Under the pieces are notes generated by a model. That model made no database searches. It was not told the origin of the DNA and was given only the letters and a program-made list of their open reading frames with translations. The translations under genes and the position numbers were made by a program. 6,653 nucleotides of DNA, taken from contig CAZMCI010000050.1 in assembly GCA_964564905.1 (NCBI GenBank), positions 1 to 6,653 of the forward strand. Direction: 5' to 3'. Below, in pieces: positions 1-4,981 of this stretch; the first letter of the stretch is position 1; each line of letters starts with the position of its first letter. Source of the DNA: B75-G9 sp964564905. Lineage in GTDB: Archaea > Hadarchaeota > Hadarchaeia > Hadarchaeales > Hadarchaeaceae.

Positions 1-346
1 CGCCTGCTGCGCCCCGTAGGGCCTGGGGCCTTGTCTCAGTCCCCATCTCCGGGCTCCGACTCCCATCGCCCGTACCCGTTATAGGTTTGGTGGTCCGTTA
101 CACCACCAACAGCCTGATAGGCCGCAGTCCCATCCTCGGGCCCCGGAGGATTTCGGCGAGAGGGCATTCCAGCGTCCCTCGCCTATCGGGGATTGTCCTC
201 AGTTTCCCGAGGTTATCCCCGTCCCGAGGGTAGGTTGACTACGTGTTACTGAGCCGTGTGCGGGGCCATTCCTTTCGGAACGCCCACCACTCGCATGGCT
301 TAGCCGAACCCCAATAGCAGTGGCCTCCGGCAGAATCAACCGGAGT
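1..346 (-). rRNA. rrs: 16S ribosomal RNA, 5' portion (3' part lies outside the window)
   Basis: Read on the minus strand this is the start of an archaeal small-subunit rRNA. Its first bases at about 346-325 read CTCCGGTTGATTCTGCCGGA, the archaeal 16S 5' signature with two differences from the usual form. Further along are GCTAAGCCATGCGAGT (helix 3-6 region), CACGGCTCAGTAACACGTAG, a GGGACTGAGACAAGG block, and CCCTACGGGGCGCAGCAG at positions 20-3, the conserved site near E. coli position 340. About 346 nt of a roughly 1.5-kb gene are present and the gene continues off the left edge. The 5' end is set by similarity to the family signature; mature-end processing could move it by a base or two. 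The general pattern (CACTGCTATTGGGGTTCGGC, TATAACGGGTACGGGC) looks euryarchaeal in the broad sense. Open reading frames across it are fortuitous. Confidence 0.97.
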
Positions 347-550
347 TATGGACGGTCGCAGAGACTAGAAATTGGCTTGGGTACCGGACCTATCTCGGAC
401 CCGAGCTCTCCAGTAACCTGGTTTGTTCAGGTCCACATTTTTGAATCCACACCAAGAGGACGATTTCTCATCGCGGGGCCATGCGCGCTGGGCCCCAGAG
501 CTCCAATCGACGCCGTTCACACCGCGGTGTGGACCATTATATTGTGTGAT
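347..550 (-). promoter_or_regulatory. 16S rRNA leader (external transcribed spacer)
   Basis: About 200 nt precede the mature 16S 5' end, on the minus strand, and have no credible gene. The stretch is rich in inverted repeats, as expected for a pre-rRNA leader that folds during processing. There is a perfect 14-bp palindrome CACACCGCGGTGTG at 518-531. A GGGGCC/GGCCCC stem (475-480 with 491-496) closes a 10-nt loop. An 8-bp long-range pair joins GGTCCACA (430-437) and TGTGGACC (528-535). The partner strand of the usual 16S processing stem would lie past the 3' end of 16S, outside the window, so the bulge-helix-bulge site cannot be checked here. That this is transcribed is inferred from position and from the promoter candidate just upstream. 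Confidence 0.6.
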
Positions 551-565
551 GGCTCTCCTACTTAA

Positions 566-581
566 GATTTACTAAATATCC
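566..581 (-). promoter_or_regulatory. Possible TATA element for the rRNA leader
   Basis: On the minus strand the segment reads GATATTTAGTAAATCT, the most AT-rich TATA-like block upstream of the 16S leader. It would place transcription start near 545-550, about 200 nt before mature 16S. The usual purine-rich BRE is not convincing (CGGG sits directly upstream), so this is a candidate only. Confidence 0.35.
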
Positions 582-708
582 CGAAAAATCGTCCGGATTT
601 GACTCAGGATGTGTCTCAGTCCAAAAAAAATCTAGCCAGCAAGACAGCACTGAAAATAACCAGCGGATCTCAGCCCCTTTCCGGGACAGAAGGGGACTTT
701 AAAGTTAA
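582..708. other. Intergenic region between divergent 16S leader and AIM24 gene
   Basis: Together with the leader this makes a gene-free gap of about 360 bp. Visible here are an A8 run (623-630, T8 on the minus strand), a weak plus-strand TATA-like CTGAAAATAACC (650-661), and a perfect 10-bp palindrome ACTTTAAAGT (696-705) lying only 3 bp before the ATG at 709. An AGGGGAC ribosome-binding candidate (691-697) overlaps that palindrome. No plus-strand promoter matches the archaeal consensus well. I see no small RNA or tRNA in it. Confidence 0.45.
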
Positions 709-1500
709 ATGGCGCAAATCAAGATAAATCTCGGGGCCATCCACATGAGATGGAGCCTGCAGGGCACCGTAATGCAGATGCTAAACGTCGAACTCCAAAG
801 AGGAGAAACGGTAGTATCGGAATCCGGAAAAATGGCGTACATGAGCGACAACGTGGAGCTGCGCACAAGAGCTCTCGGGGGGTTCTGGAAGGGGATGAAA
901 CGCATGTTCGCACACGAATCATTCTTCATGACCGAGTTCACGGCCAAGGGGGGAACAGGTCTCGTGGGCTTCGCATCCGAATTTCCCGGAAAGATCATCC
1001 CGGTAAAACTGGGCAATGAGGAACTGATGTGCCAGAAGGATGCGTTTCTGTGTTCGGAAACCAGCGTCGAGATAGACGCATCGTTCGTCAAACGCTTGGG
1101 TGCAGGATTGCTGGGGGGAGAGGGGCTAATTATGCTCAGAGTAAAGGGACCCGGCCAAGCTTTCCTCAACGTCGGCGGAGAGGTCACAAAGCTGGAGCTG
1201 AAACGCGGGCAGAAGGTAAGAGTAGACACCACATGCTTGGCGATGTTCGACTCAAGCATGGATTACTCCGTTGAGCGCGTGAAAGGAGTGAGAAACATCA
1301 TATGGGGTGGAGAGGGTCTGTTCCTAGCAACCATCACCGGCCCAGGCAGGGTCTGGATCCAGAGCATGCCCCTCGCGGAGCTCGCGGGAAAACTGGCACA
1401 GTACATGCCCTCCGCCAAGGGCTCGAAGGTAGCAGTAGGAGTCGGAGCAGCTGCCGGAGCTGTGGGTGTGATAAAGGCCTTGAGCAGGTTCAGGCGCTGA
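709..1500 (+). CDS. AIM24 / TIGR00266 family protein (DUF124)
   Basis: A 263-residue protein of the AIM24 (TIGR00266) family, a beta-rich fold found in bacteria, archaea and mitochondria, with no settled biochemical role. Family landmarks are visible in order: LNVELQRGETVVSESGKMAYM (residues 25-45), the KRMFAHESFFMTEFTAKG block (64-81), PGKIIPVKL (93-101), an internal GGEGLIMLRVKGPGQAFL repeat unit (136-153), RVDTTCLAMFD (171-181), and a second GGEGLFLATITGPGRVWIQS unit (200-219). The tail (239-257) is a Gly/Ala/Val-rich hydrophobic stretch followed by basic residues (SRFRR), perhaps a membrane-associating segment. The ATG at 709 has an AGGGG at 691-695, rather far upstream; an in-frame ATG at 745 (residue 13) is closer to the usual family start and remains possible. 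The next gene follows after 2 bp, so the two probably form an operon. The family call is strong; the function is unknown. Confidence 0.92.
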   Translation: MAQIKINLGAIHMRWSLQGTVMQMLNVELQRGETVVSESGKMAYMSDNVELRTRALGGFWKGMKRMFAHESFFMTEFTAKGGTGLVGFASEFPGKIIPVKLGNEELMCQKDAFLCSETSVEIDASFVKRLGAGLLGGEGLIMLRVKGPGQAFLNVGGEVTKLELKRGQKVRVDTTCLAMFDSSMDYSVERVKGVRNIIWGGEGLFLATITGPGRVWIQSMPLAELAGKLAQYMPSAKGSKVAVGVGAAAGAVGVIKALSRFRR

Positions 1501-1502
1501 CG

Positions 1503-1838
1503 ATGCCATCAGCCAAGTTCATCCTGAAACTTGGAGGGGCCTTCCTCGTAGGTACGGTGACGATAATTATCGCCGCACTGATGTTCGTGCTCATCTTACC
1601 CCACATTCTCCCAATTCTGGAATCCGTGGCCACCGGAGCTCTCCTGGTGCTGCTCGGGATTCTCGTTTTTATCGCCCTCTGGGCGGCCATTTACCTCCTA
1701 GCGAGTTTGGGGGTGGCGATATACTACGCCCTCAAACACCCTATGAAAGTAAGTGAGGCACCAAAACGTTATAGCCTCTCTCAGGCTTCTGAGGCCGGAA
1801 GGAGAAGAAAAGGCAGGGGCAGACCGCGACGAAGCTGA
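1503..1838 (+). CDS. Small two-helix membrane protein with basic AT-hook-like tail
   Basis: A 111-residue hypothetical protein. Residues 11-33 form one hydrophobic helix (GGAFLVGTVTIIIAALMFVL...). Residues 42-77 form a longer hydrophobic stretch that can hold a second helix. Between them is a short LPHILPILE turn. The last 25 residues are hydrophilic and very basic, ending RRRKGRGRPRRS, which matches the AT-hook core (GRP flanked by Arg/Lys). The ATG at 1503 is chosen because it lies 2 bp after the stop of the AIM24 gene and starts a proper amphipathic N-terminus (MPSAKFILKL). The frame stays open upstream into the preceding gene, but that text has no membrane or coding character. There is no strong ribosome-binding site, so translation probably depends on coupling to the AIM24 gene. 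I do not recognise the family; by position it may help anchor or partner the AIM24 protein. Confidence 0.8.
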   Translation: MPSAKFILKLGGAFLVGTVTIIIAALMFVLILPHILPILESVATGALLVLLGILVFIALWAAIYLLASLGVAIYYALKHPMKVSEAPKRYSLSQASEAGRRRKGRGRPRRS

Positions 1839-1998
1839 TATCAGAAGCAATAGTTTCACGTTTTTGTCCCCGATCAACCGTGCTCTAAAACAGCTCCGAT
1901 GAGTTGGGTCGAGCGCGGGTTCCGGAACAAACTGCAACCCCAATTTTCCATCGAAAGGACTAAAAGGCAACTGGCATAGTAAATGCCGAGGTGAGCTC
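1839..1998. other. Intergenic region between the membrane protein and PRC-barrel genes
   Basis: 160 bp without a gene. A T5 run in GTTTCACGTTTTTG (1853-1866) lies 15-27 bp past the previous stop and could act as a simple archaeal oligo-T terminator. A perfect palindrome GTTCCGGAAC (1919-1928) and a GGGTT/AACCC pair (1917-1921 with 1936-1940) mark a possible fold. A GGCAT-agtaa-ATGCC hairpin (1973-1987) abuts the ribosome-binding site of the next gene. None of this proves an RNA gene. Confidence 0.4.
1951..1967 (+). promoter_or_regulatory. Possible BRE/TATA promoter for the PRC-barrel gene
   Basis: TCGAAAGGACTAAAAGG has a BRE-like CGAAA followed by an A/T-rich core, ACTAAAA. Start of transcription would fall near 1985-1990, just before the GAGGTGA ribosome-binding site (1988-1994). 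The core is not a classic TTTATATA, so confidence is low. Confidence 0.35.
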
Positions 1999-2226
1999 GT
2001 GAAAAGACTGTCGGAACTTAACGGAATGAGAATATACAGCGACAAGGCCCGGTATGTGGGCGCCGTCGAGGACACCCTTTTGGACGACAAGGAGGGTCTC
2101 GTCATCGGACTGGTTTTTGGACGCAGAGGAGGCAAATCACTGACGGTTCCCTACAACAGCATCATGGCCATCGGAGACATAGTGCTTGTCTACAGCAAGC
2201 GGACGGAGGCAGGCACGCCAGCATGA
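1999..2226 (+). CDS. PRC-barrel domain protein
   Basis: A 75-residue single-domain protein of the archaeal PRC-barrel family, a small beta-barrel of the photosynthetic reaction-centre H-subunit/RimM type. It matches the family text from end to end: LSELNGMRIYSDKARYVGAV (4-23), DTLLDDKEGLVIGLVFG (25-41), the LTVPYNSIMAIGDIVLVYS block (48-66). Stand-alone archaeal members are common and thought to act as protein- or RNA-binding adaptors; their partners are mostly unknown. The start is GTG at 1999, chosen for the strong GAGGTGA ribosome-binding site at 1988-1994 with a 4-nt spacer. The stop overlaps the start of the carbonic anhydrase gene by 4 bp (ATGA), so the two are translationally coupled and may work together. 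Confidence 0.9.
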   Translation: MKRLSELNGMRIYSDKARYVGAVEDTLLDDKEGLVIGLVFGRRGGKSLTVPYNSIMAIGDIVLVYSKRTEAGTPA

Positions 2227-2756
2227 TCGAATCGTTTAACGGAAAAAAACCCCGCATACACAAAACCGCTTTCGTGCACCCCTCCGCCGTGATCATCGGA
2301 GATGTGGTGATAGGAGAGCGCTCGAGCGTGTGGCCCGGAGCGGTCATCCGCGGGGACTTTGGCAGGATCCGGATCGGACGGTACACCTGCATTCAGGATA
2401 ACGCGGTCGTGCACGTTGGGGATTTCTACGACAAAAAAAAGCCTGAGTATTACCCCGTGAGGATAGGCAACCACGTTATCGTGGGGCACCACGCGCTCGT
2501 TCATGGATGCGCTATCGAGGACCAGTGCGTGGTCGGTGGTGGAGCCACGGTCTTCAACGGTGCGAGGATCAGAAAAGGGGCTCTCGTCGGGCTGGGTTCT
2601 GTGGTGCTGCGAGATGTTGAGGTGCCGCCCAAGACCATCGTGGTCGGGATACCGGCAAGACCCCTCAGAAAACTCAGCGATGAGGAATTCGAACACAACA
2701 AGGCACAAGCCAGGCACTATGCCGAACTCGCCAGAGCGTACCTTCGCTCACGGTAA
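2223..2756 (+). CDS. Gamma-class carbonic anhydrase family protein (left-handed beta-helix)
   Basis: A 177-residue protein built of hexapeptide repeats (for example IIGDVVIGERSSVWPGAVIRGD, 24-45) with a C-terminal alpha helix (about 151-175), the normal size of the short CamH/YrdA branch. The gamma-CA active-site pattern is present: Arg43-Gly-Asp45, Gln58-Asp59, and three probable metal-ligand histidines His64, His89 and His94 (the last two in GHHALVHGC), spaced as in the Methanosarcina enzyme. The Glu that follows RSD in that enzyme is Phe46 here, and the long acidic loop is replaced by a shorter insert, GDFYDKKKPEYYPVR (66-80). Role inferred: reversible CO2 hydration in the cytoplasm (no signal peptide); many short members have weak or unproven activity. 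An acyltransferase is the main alternative but the His pattern argues against it. The start is the ATG in the ATGA overlap with the PRC-barrel gene; GGAGG at 2205-2209 is a distant ribosome-binding candidate. Confidence 0.92.
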   Translation: MIESFNGKKPRIHKTAFVHPSAVIIGDVVIGERSSVWPGAVIRGDFGRIRIGRYTCIQDNAVVHVGDFYDKKKPEYYPVRIGNHVIVGHHALVHGCAIEDQCVVGGGATVFNGARIRKGALVGLGSVVLRDVEVPPKTIVVGIPARPLRKLSDEEFEHNKAQARHYAELARAYLRSR

Positions 2757-3854
2757 AGGCACTAGGGTTACCTCCAGTCTATCATATGTTGGGTATTCCT
2801 CCACCAATGCGAATTTTAATCCTGGCTCAAGTTTTGCCAGCTGTTCAGCGGCGGCCCAATGGATCTCTATTCTGCGTTTTTGGCGATCTACCGAGATCAA
2901 TTCTGAAGGAATTCCGTGCCTGCGTACTAGCCGTCTGCGGACAGGGGTGAGCTCTTCCGGAGAAAGGCCGAGGATCACCCCCTTGAACAGAAGCCCATCC
3001 TCGGTAATGACCTCGTGGGGTCTCCGGACGTTTCTGGCCCTGCGTTTCAACCGATTGCGGAGCTGAACAGAATCCTTGAGCGCGCTTGGACAGTAGTGGA
3101 CGTTCAGCCCCGTGTTCGCGGCCGCCCATCCTAGAACCCTCATCGCGGTTTCCTCGCTTCCCTTCACAGCCATGGACTCGTCGGATTTCACCTCGAAACC
3201 GCGCGCCTTGAGCTGAAGCAAATTCGTATCGGAAAACTCCAGCTCATTCAGGTTGACGAAGTTACAGCCGGCACGATCCAATTCTTTCAGGAACAGGACG
3301 GTCTTGGTGTGCTCACCGGGGATCGCCGGGATCTCCACACCGGTGCAAAGCCCAACGCTCAGAGCGCGTTTTACCATTCCTACGGACCACGTGTGAAACC
3401 GTATCTCATCAAGTCCAACCTTTTTCAGCCTGCGCAACTGTTCCAACGAAAGCTCCCCGCCGCAATACATGTGGATGTGATGTCTCTCCCCGAACCTCCG
3501 TTTGAGTACCCTGATATATCGTAAAGCACGTCCGAAACGAAGAGAGGGATCACCGCCCGTTATGCCCGTTCCTTCAGCGTCCATGAGCCTAGCTTCCTCC
3601 AGGATATCCCTAACAGACCTCACCGGACGCTCGTTCGCATATACCACGTCATGACCTTTTCTCTTCTCGGATACGGGACAGTAGTAGCAATCCCGCCCGC
3701 ACAAACCCGTGAGAAACAAAACGAGTTTTGCCCCTCGGATGCAGAGTTCGCAGCCGCGCGGCATTCTGCCCAGCACCCAGGAGTTCGCCCGTGTCCTGAG
3801 CACCTTTCGGCGGCGGCTTCCTTCACCGGGTCTCATGCGCCCAGTACTCCCCAC
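2748..3854 (-). CDS. Radical SAM protein, COG2108-type (pyruvate formate-lyase activase-related)
   Basis: A 368-residue radical SAM enzyme. The iron-sulfur cluster motif CxxxCxxC is Cys52, Cys56, Cys59 in LFLTGLCGRDCYYCPVSEK. A GGDP (100-103, equivalent to the usual GGEP) binds SAM. Before the core lies GCELCIRGAK (34-43) with a CxxC pair (Cys35, Cys38). Other family-like blocks are HHIHMYC (125-131), GLDEIRFHTW (147-156), GVEIPAIPG (172-180), NLNELEFSDTN (201-211) and NVHYCPSALKDSVQLRNRLKRRA (251-273), with Cys255. This matches archaeal COG2108 proteins, whose substrate is unknown. The GTG at 3854 is preferred for its GGAG 10 nt upstream; an ATG at 3836 is possible. Either start overlaps the end of moaE, so the two are probably one operon. 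It is not MoaA by its motifs. Its stop overlaps the carbonic anhydrase stop region on the other strand. Confidence 0.88.
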   Translation of the reverse strand: MGSTGRMRPGEGSRRRKVLRTRANSWVLGRMPRGCELCIRGAKLVLFLTGLCGRDCYYCPVSEKRKGHDVVYANERPVRSVRDILEEARLMDAEGTGITGGDPSLRFGRALRYIRVLKRRFGERHHIHMYCGGELSLEQLRRLKKVGLDEIRFHTWSVGMVKRALSVGLCTGVEIPAIPGEHTKTVLFLKELDRAGCNFVNLNELEFSDTNLLQLKARGFEVKSDESMAVKGSEETAMRVLGWAAANTGLNVHYCPSALKDSVQLRNRLKRRARNVRRPHEVITEDGLLFKGVILGLSPEELTPVRRRLVRRHGIPSELISVDRQKRRIEIHWAAAEQLAKLEPGLKFALVEEYPTYDRLEVTLVPLP

Positions 3855-4251
3855 TTGTGGTGATCTCCTTTTTCCAGATCGGAACCTCGGTTTTCACCTT
3901 ATCCATGATGTCGGAAAGGGCCCTGAAGACATCGCTCCGGTTTTTTCCGGAAACCAAGACGTAAACGACATCCTCTCCTGGACTGAGCCGGTCGACCACG
4001 TGGTGGATCATCACCTGATCTATGTTGGGCCTCGACCCGACCCCGCCGGCAATCTTCCCAAGTTTTTCTCCGGCTTCCTCCGCGGACTCGCATGAGAGGA
4101 ATTTTACCTCCTCACCCTTTCGAGATTTGCCCCTCACCACCCCGATGAAGCAACCGATGGCCCCCACTTCTTTTCCGGATGTCTCCCTCAATCGCCTCAA
4201 CAAATCCTGGAGATTTACCTCGCCTTTTCTGTGAATTCCCACCTCAGACAC
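3823..4251 (-). CDS. moaE: Molybdopterin synthase catalytic subunit MoaE
   Basis: A 142-residue protein, close to the usual 140-150. MoaE is the large subunit of molybdopterin synthase: with thiocarboxylated MoaD it puts two sulfurs into precursor Z (cPMP) to make molybdopterin in the cytoplasm. Landmarks visible: GAIGCFIGVVRG (30-41) with Arg40, KNRSDVF with Arg105, and EVPIWKKE (122-129) with Lys120 and Lys127, whose spacing equals the catalytic Lys pair of E. coli MoaE (119 and 126). The HRxG block of bacterial enzymes is HHVVDRLSPGED (83-94), a form seen in archaeal members. The start is GTG at 4251 with AGGTG about 7 nt upstream; another GTG nine bases later is possible. It is the first gene of a leftward unit and overlaps the radical SAM gene. 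No moaD, moaA or moaC is in the window. The promoter is back-to-back with that of tbp. Confidence 0.93.
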   Translation of the reverse strand: MSEVGIHRKGEVNLQDLLRRLRETSGKEVGAIGCFIGVVRGKSRKGEEVKFLSCESAEEAGEKLGKIAGGVGSRPNIDQVMIHHVVDRLSPGEDVVYVLVSGKNRSDVFRALSDIMDKVKTEVPIWKKEITTSGEYWAHETR

Positions 4252-4282
4252 GGGGATGCACCTGCAAAAGTTCCCCTCCGGA

Positions 4283-4293
4283 CCTAAAAATTT
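4283..4293 (-). promoter_or_regulatory. Probable TATA element for moaE
   Basis: On the minus strand this reads AAATTTTTAGG, preceded by a purine/A-containing GCTGC. It would start transcription near 4261, giving a leader of only about 10 nt before the GTG at 4251. It lies back-to-back with the tbp TATA element, the two cores being about 20 bp apart. Confidence 0.5.
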
Positions 4294-4304
4294 GCAGCGT
4301 CAAT

Positions 4305-4312
4305 CTTTTTAT
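4305..4312 (+). promoter_or_regulatory. Probable TATA element for tbp
   Basis: CTTTTTAT is a typical archaeal TATA box. It predicts transcription start near 4331-4336, just before or within the GGTGGAG ribosome-binding site (4331-4337) and about 10-15 nt before the ATG at 4346. The TATA factor made from this gene would bind here, so autoregulation is possible. Confidence 0.6.
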
Positions 4313-4313
4313 G

Positions 4314-4323
4314 TAGGTACCTA
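4314..4323. promoter_or_regulatory. Palindrome between TATA box and start of tbp (possible operator)
   Basis: TAGGTACCTA is a perfect 10-bp palindrome starting 1 bp after the tbp TATA core. It sits where a bound protein would block polymerase. The half ACCTAAA recurs at 4282-4288 over the moaE TATA element and at 4319-4325, so one regulator could cover both divergent promoters. This is a sequence observation; no binding protein is known. Confidence 0.35.
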
Positions 4324-4345
4324 AAGGTAAGGTGGAGCTGATTTG

Positions 4346-4885
4346 ATGGCAAACGTGAAGACTCAGATTCAGAACATAGTCCTCTCCGTGACGTACGAGG
4401 GGGTCGAGTTCAACCTGGAGCGTCTGGCAAAGTCCCTAGACGGGGCGCGTTACGATCCGGAGGTCTTTCCGGGTATCGCCTATAAATCCACGGATCCGCC
4501 AGCCTCTTTCCTGATCTTTGCCTCGGGAAAAATGAACTGCGTGGGCGCAAAAAGCATGAACGATGCGAAACTGGCCATCAAGAGACTGACAAACAAGCTC
4601 AAAAAGAGTGGAATAAAGATAAGGTCCGAACCAAAGGTTCAGGTCCAGAACATAGTCGCTTCCTTCGATTTCGGGAGAGAGTTCGACCTGGAACGGATAG
4701 CCCGGAGCTTTGAAAACACGGAGTACGAACCGGAGGTGTTCCCTGGACTCGTGTTCAGGCTCGAGGAGCCGAAAACTGTCGTGCTGCTCTTCGTCTCGGG
4801 CAAAGGCGTGTGTGCCGGAGCCAAGAGCATGGCTGACATCAAAAGGGCGGCCCTCGCGATAACCAAGTTGCTGAAGCGTCGCTGA
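4346..4885 (+). CDS. tbp: TATA-box binding protein (TBP)
   Basis: The general archaeal transcription factor that binds promoter TATA elements and recruits TFB and RNA polymerase. It is 179 residues long from the ATG at 4346; a TTG sits just before it in frame, but GGTGGAG at 4331-4337 is well placed (8 nt) for the ATG. The protein is two direct repeats of about 90 residues, as in all TBPs. Repeat 1 has QNIVLSVTYEGVEFNLERLAK, EVFPGIAYK, FLIFASGKMNCVGAKSM; repeat 2 has QNIVASFDFGREFDLERIA, EVFPGLVFR, VLLFVSGKGVCAGAKSM. The paired Phe residues that kink DNA (FPG and FxSGK contexts) are present in both halves. It ends in basic KLLKRR with no acidic C-terminal tail, unlike many euryarchaeal TBPs. 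It is divergent from moaE with its own strong TATA element. No TFB is in the window. Confidence 0.97.
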   Translation: MANVKTQIQNIVLSVTYEGVEFNLERLAKSLDGARYDPEVFPGIAYKSTDPPASFLIFASGKMNCVGAKSMNDAKLAIKRLTNKLKKSGIKIRSEPKVQVQNIVASFDFGREFDLERIARSFENTEYEPEVFPGLVFRLEEPKTVVLLFVSGKGVCAGAKSMADIKRAALAITKLLKRR

Positions 4886-4981
4886 GGACTGCGATCCGGA
4901 ATTTGCGACATCTCCTCCCCGAGTTTGCAGGAGGACTTCCGACAAAGTTAACTTGAAGCACGGCAAAAACTGCTCGATGCC
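4886..4981. promoter_or_regulatory. tbp-thiI intergenic region with hairpin and possible promoter
   Basis: 96 bp. TCCTCC (4913-4918) can pair with GGAGGA (4930-4935) around an 11-nt loop; there is no following T run, so it is a poor terminator. AAGTTAACTT (4945-4954) is a 10-bp palindrome and the best TATA-like block. It lies about 27-37 bp before the ATG at 4982, which would make the thiI-family mRNA nearly leaderless. That fits the lack of any ribosome-binding site there. Read-through from tbp is equally possible. Confidence 0.4.

Noticed and set aside
320..565. Open frame of 81 codons on the plus strand over the 16S 5' end and leader
   Set aside because: It is antisense to rRNA and its leader, has no ribosome-binding site and no family resemblance; GC-rich RNA genes often leave such frames.
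612..622. TGTCTCAGTCC identical to 32-42 inside the 16S gene
   Set aside because: An 11-base match to a conserved 16S helix is curious, but it lies upstream of the likely rRNA promoter, does not extend in either direction, and could be chance.
705..1259. Long minus-strand frame opposite the AIM24 gene
   Set aside because: The plus-strand product matches a known family end to end; the antisense product is Ser/Pro-rich shadow text.
1302..1502. Upstream extension of the small membrane protein frame
   Set aside because: It lies wholly inside the AIM24 gene in another frame and encodes Gly/Arg/His-rich text; the ATG at 1503 right after the AIM24 stop is the natural start.
1905..1942. Possible tRNA or structured RNA (GGGTTCCGGAAC resembles a T-arm)
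   Set aside because: No acceptor stem, anticodon arm or GGTTCRA loop of proper geometry can be built around it.
4913..4935. TCCTCC/GGAGGA hairpin as an intrinsic terminator for tbp
   Set aside because: There is no T run after the stem, and archaeal termination depends on oligo-T and not on a hairpin.
4436..4966. 176-codon minus-strand frame opposite tbp
   Set aside because: TBP is certain on the plus strand and the antisense product has no recognisable features.
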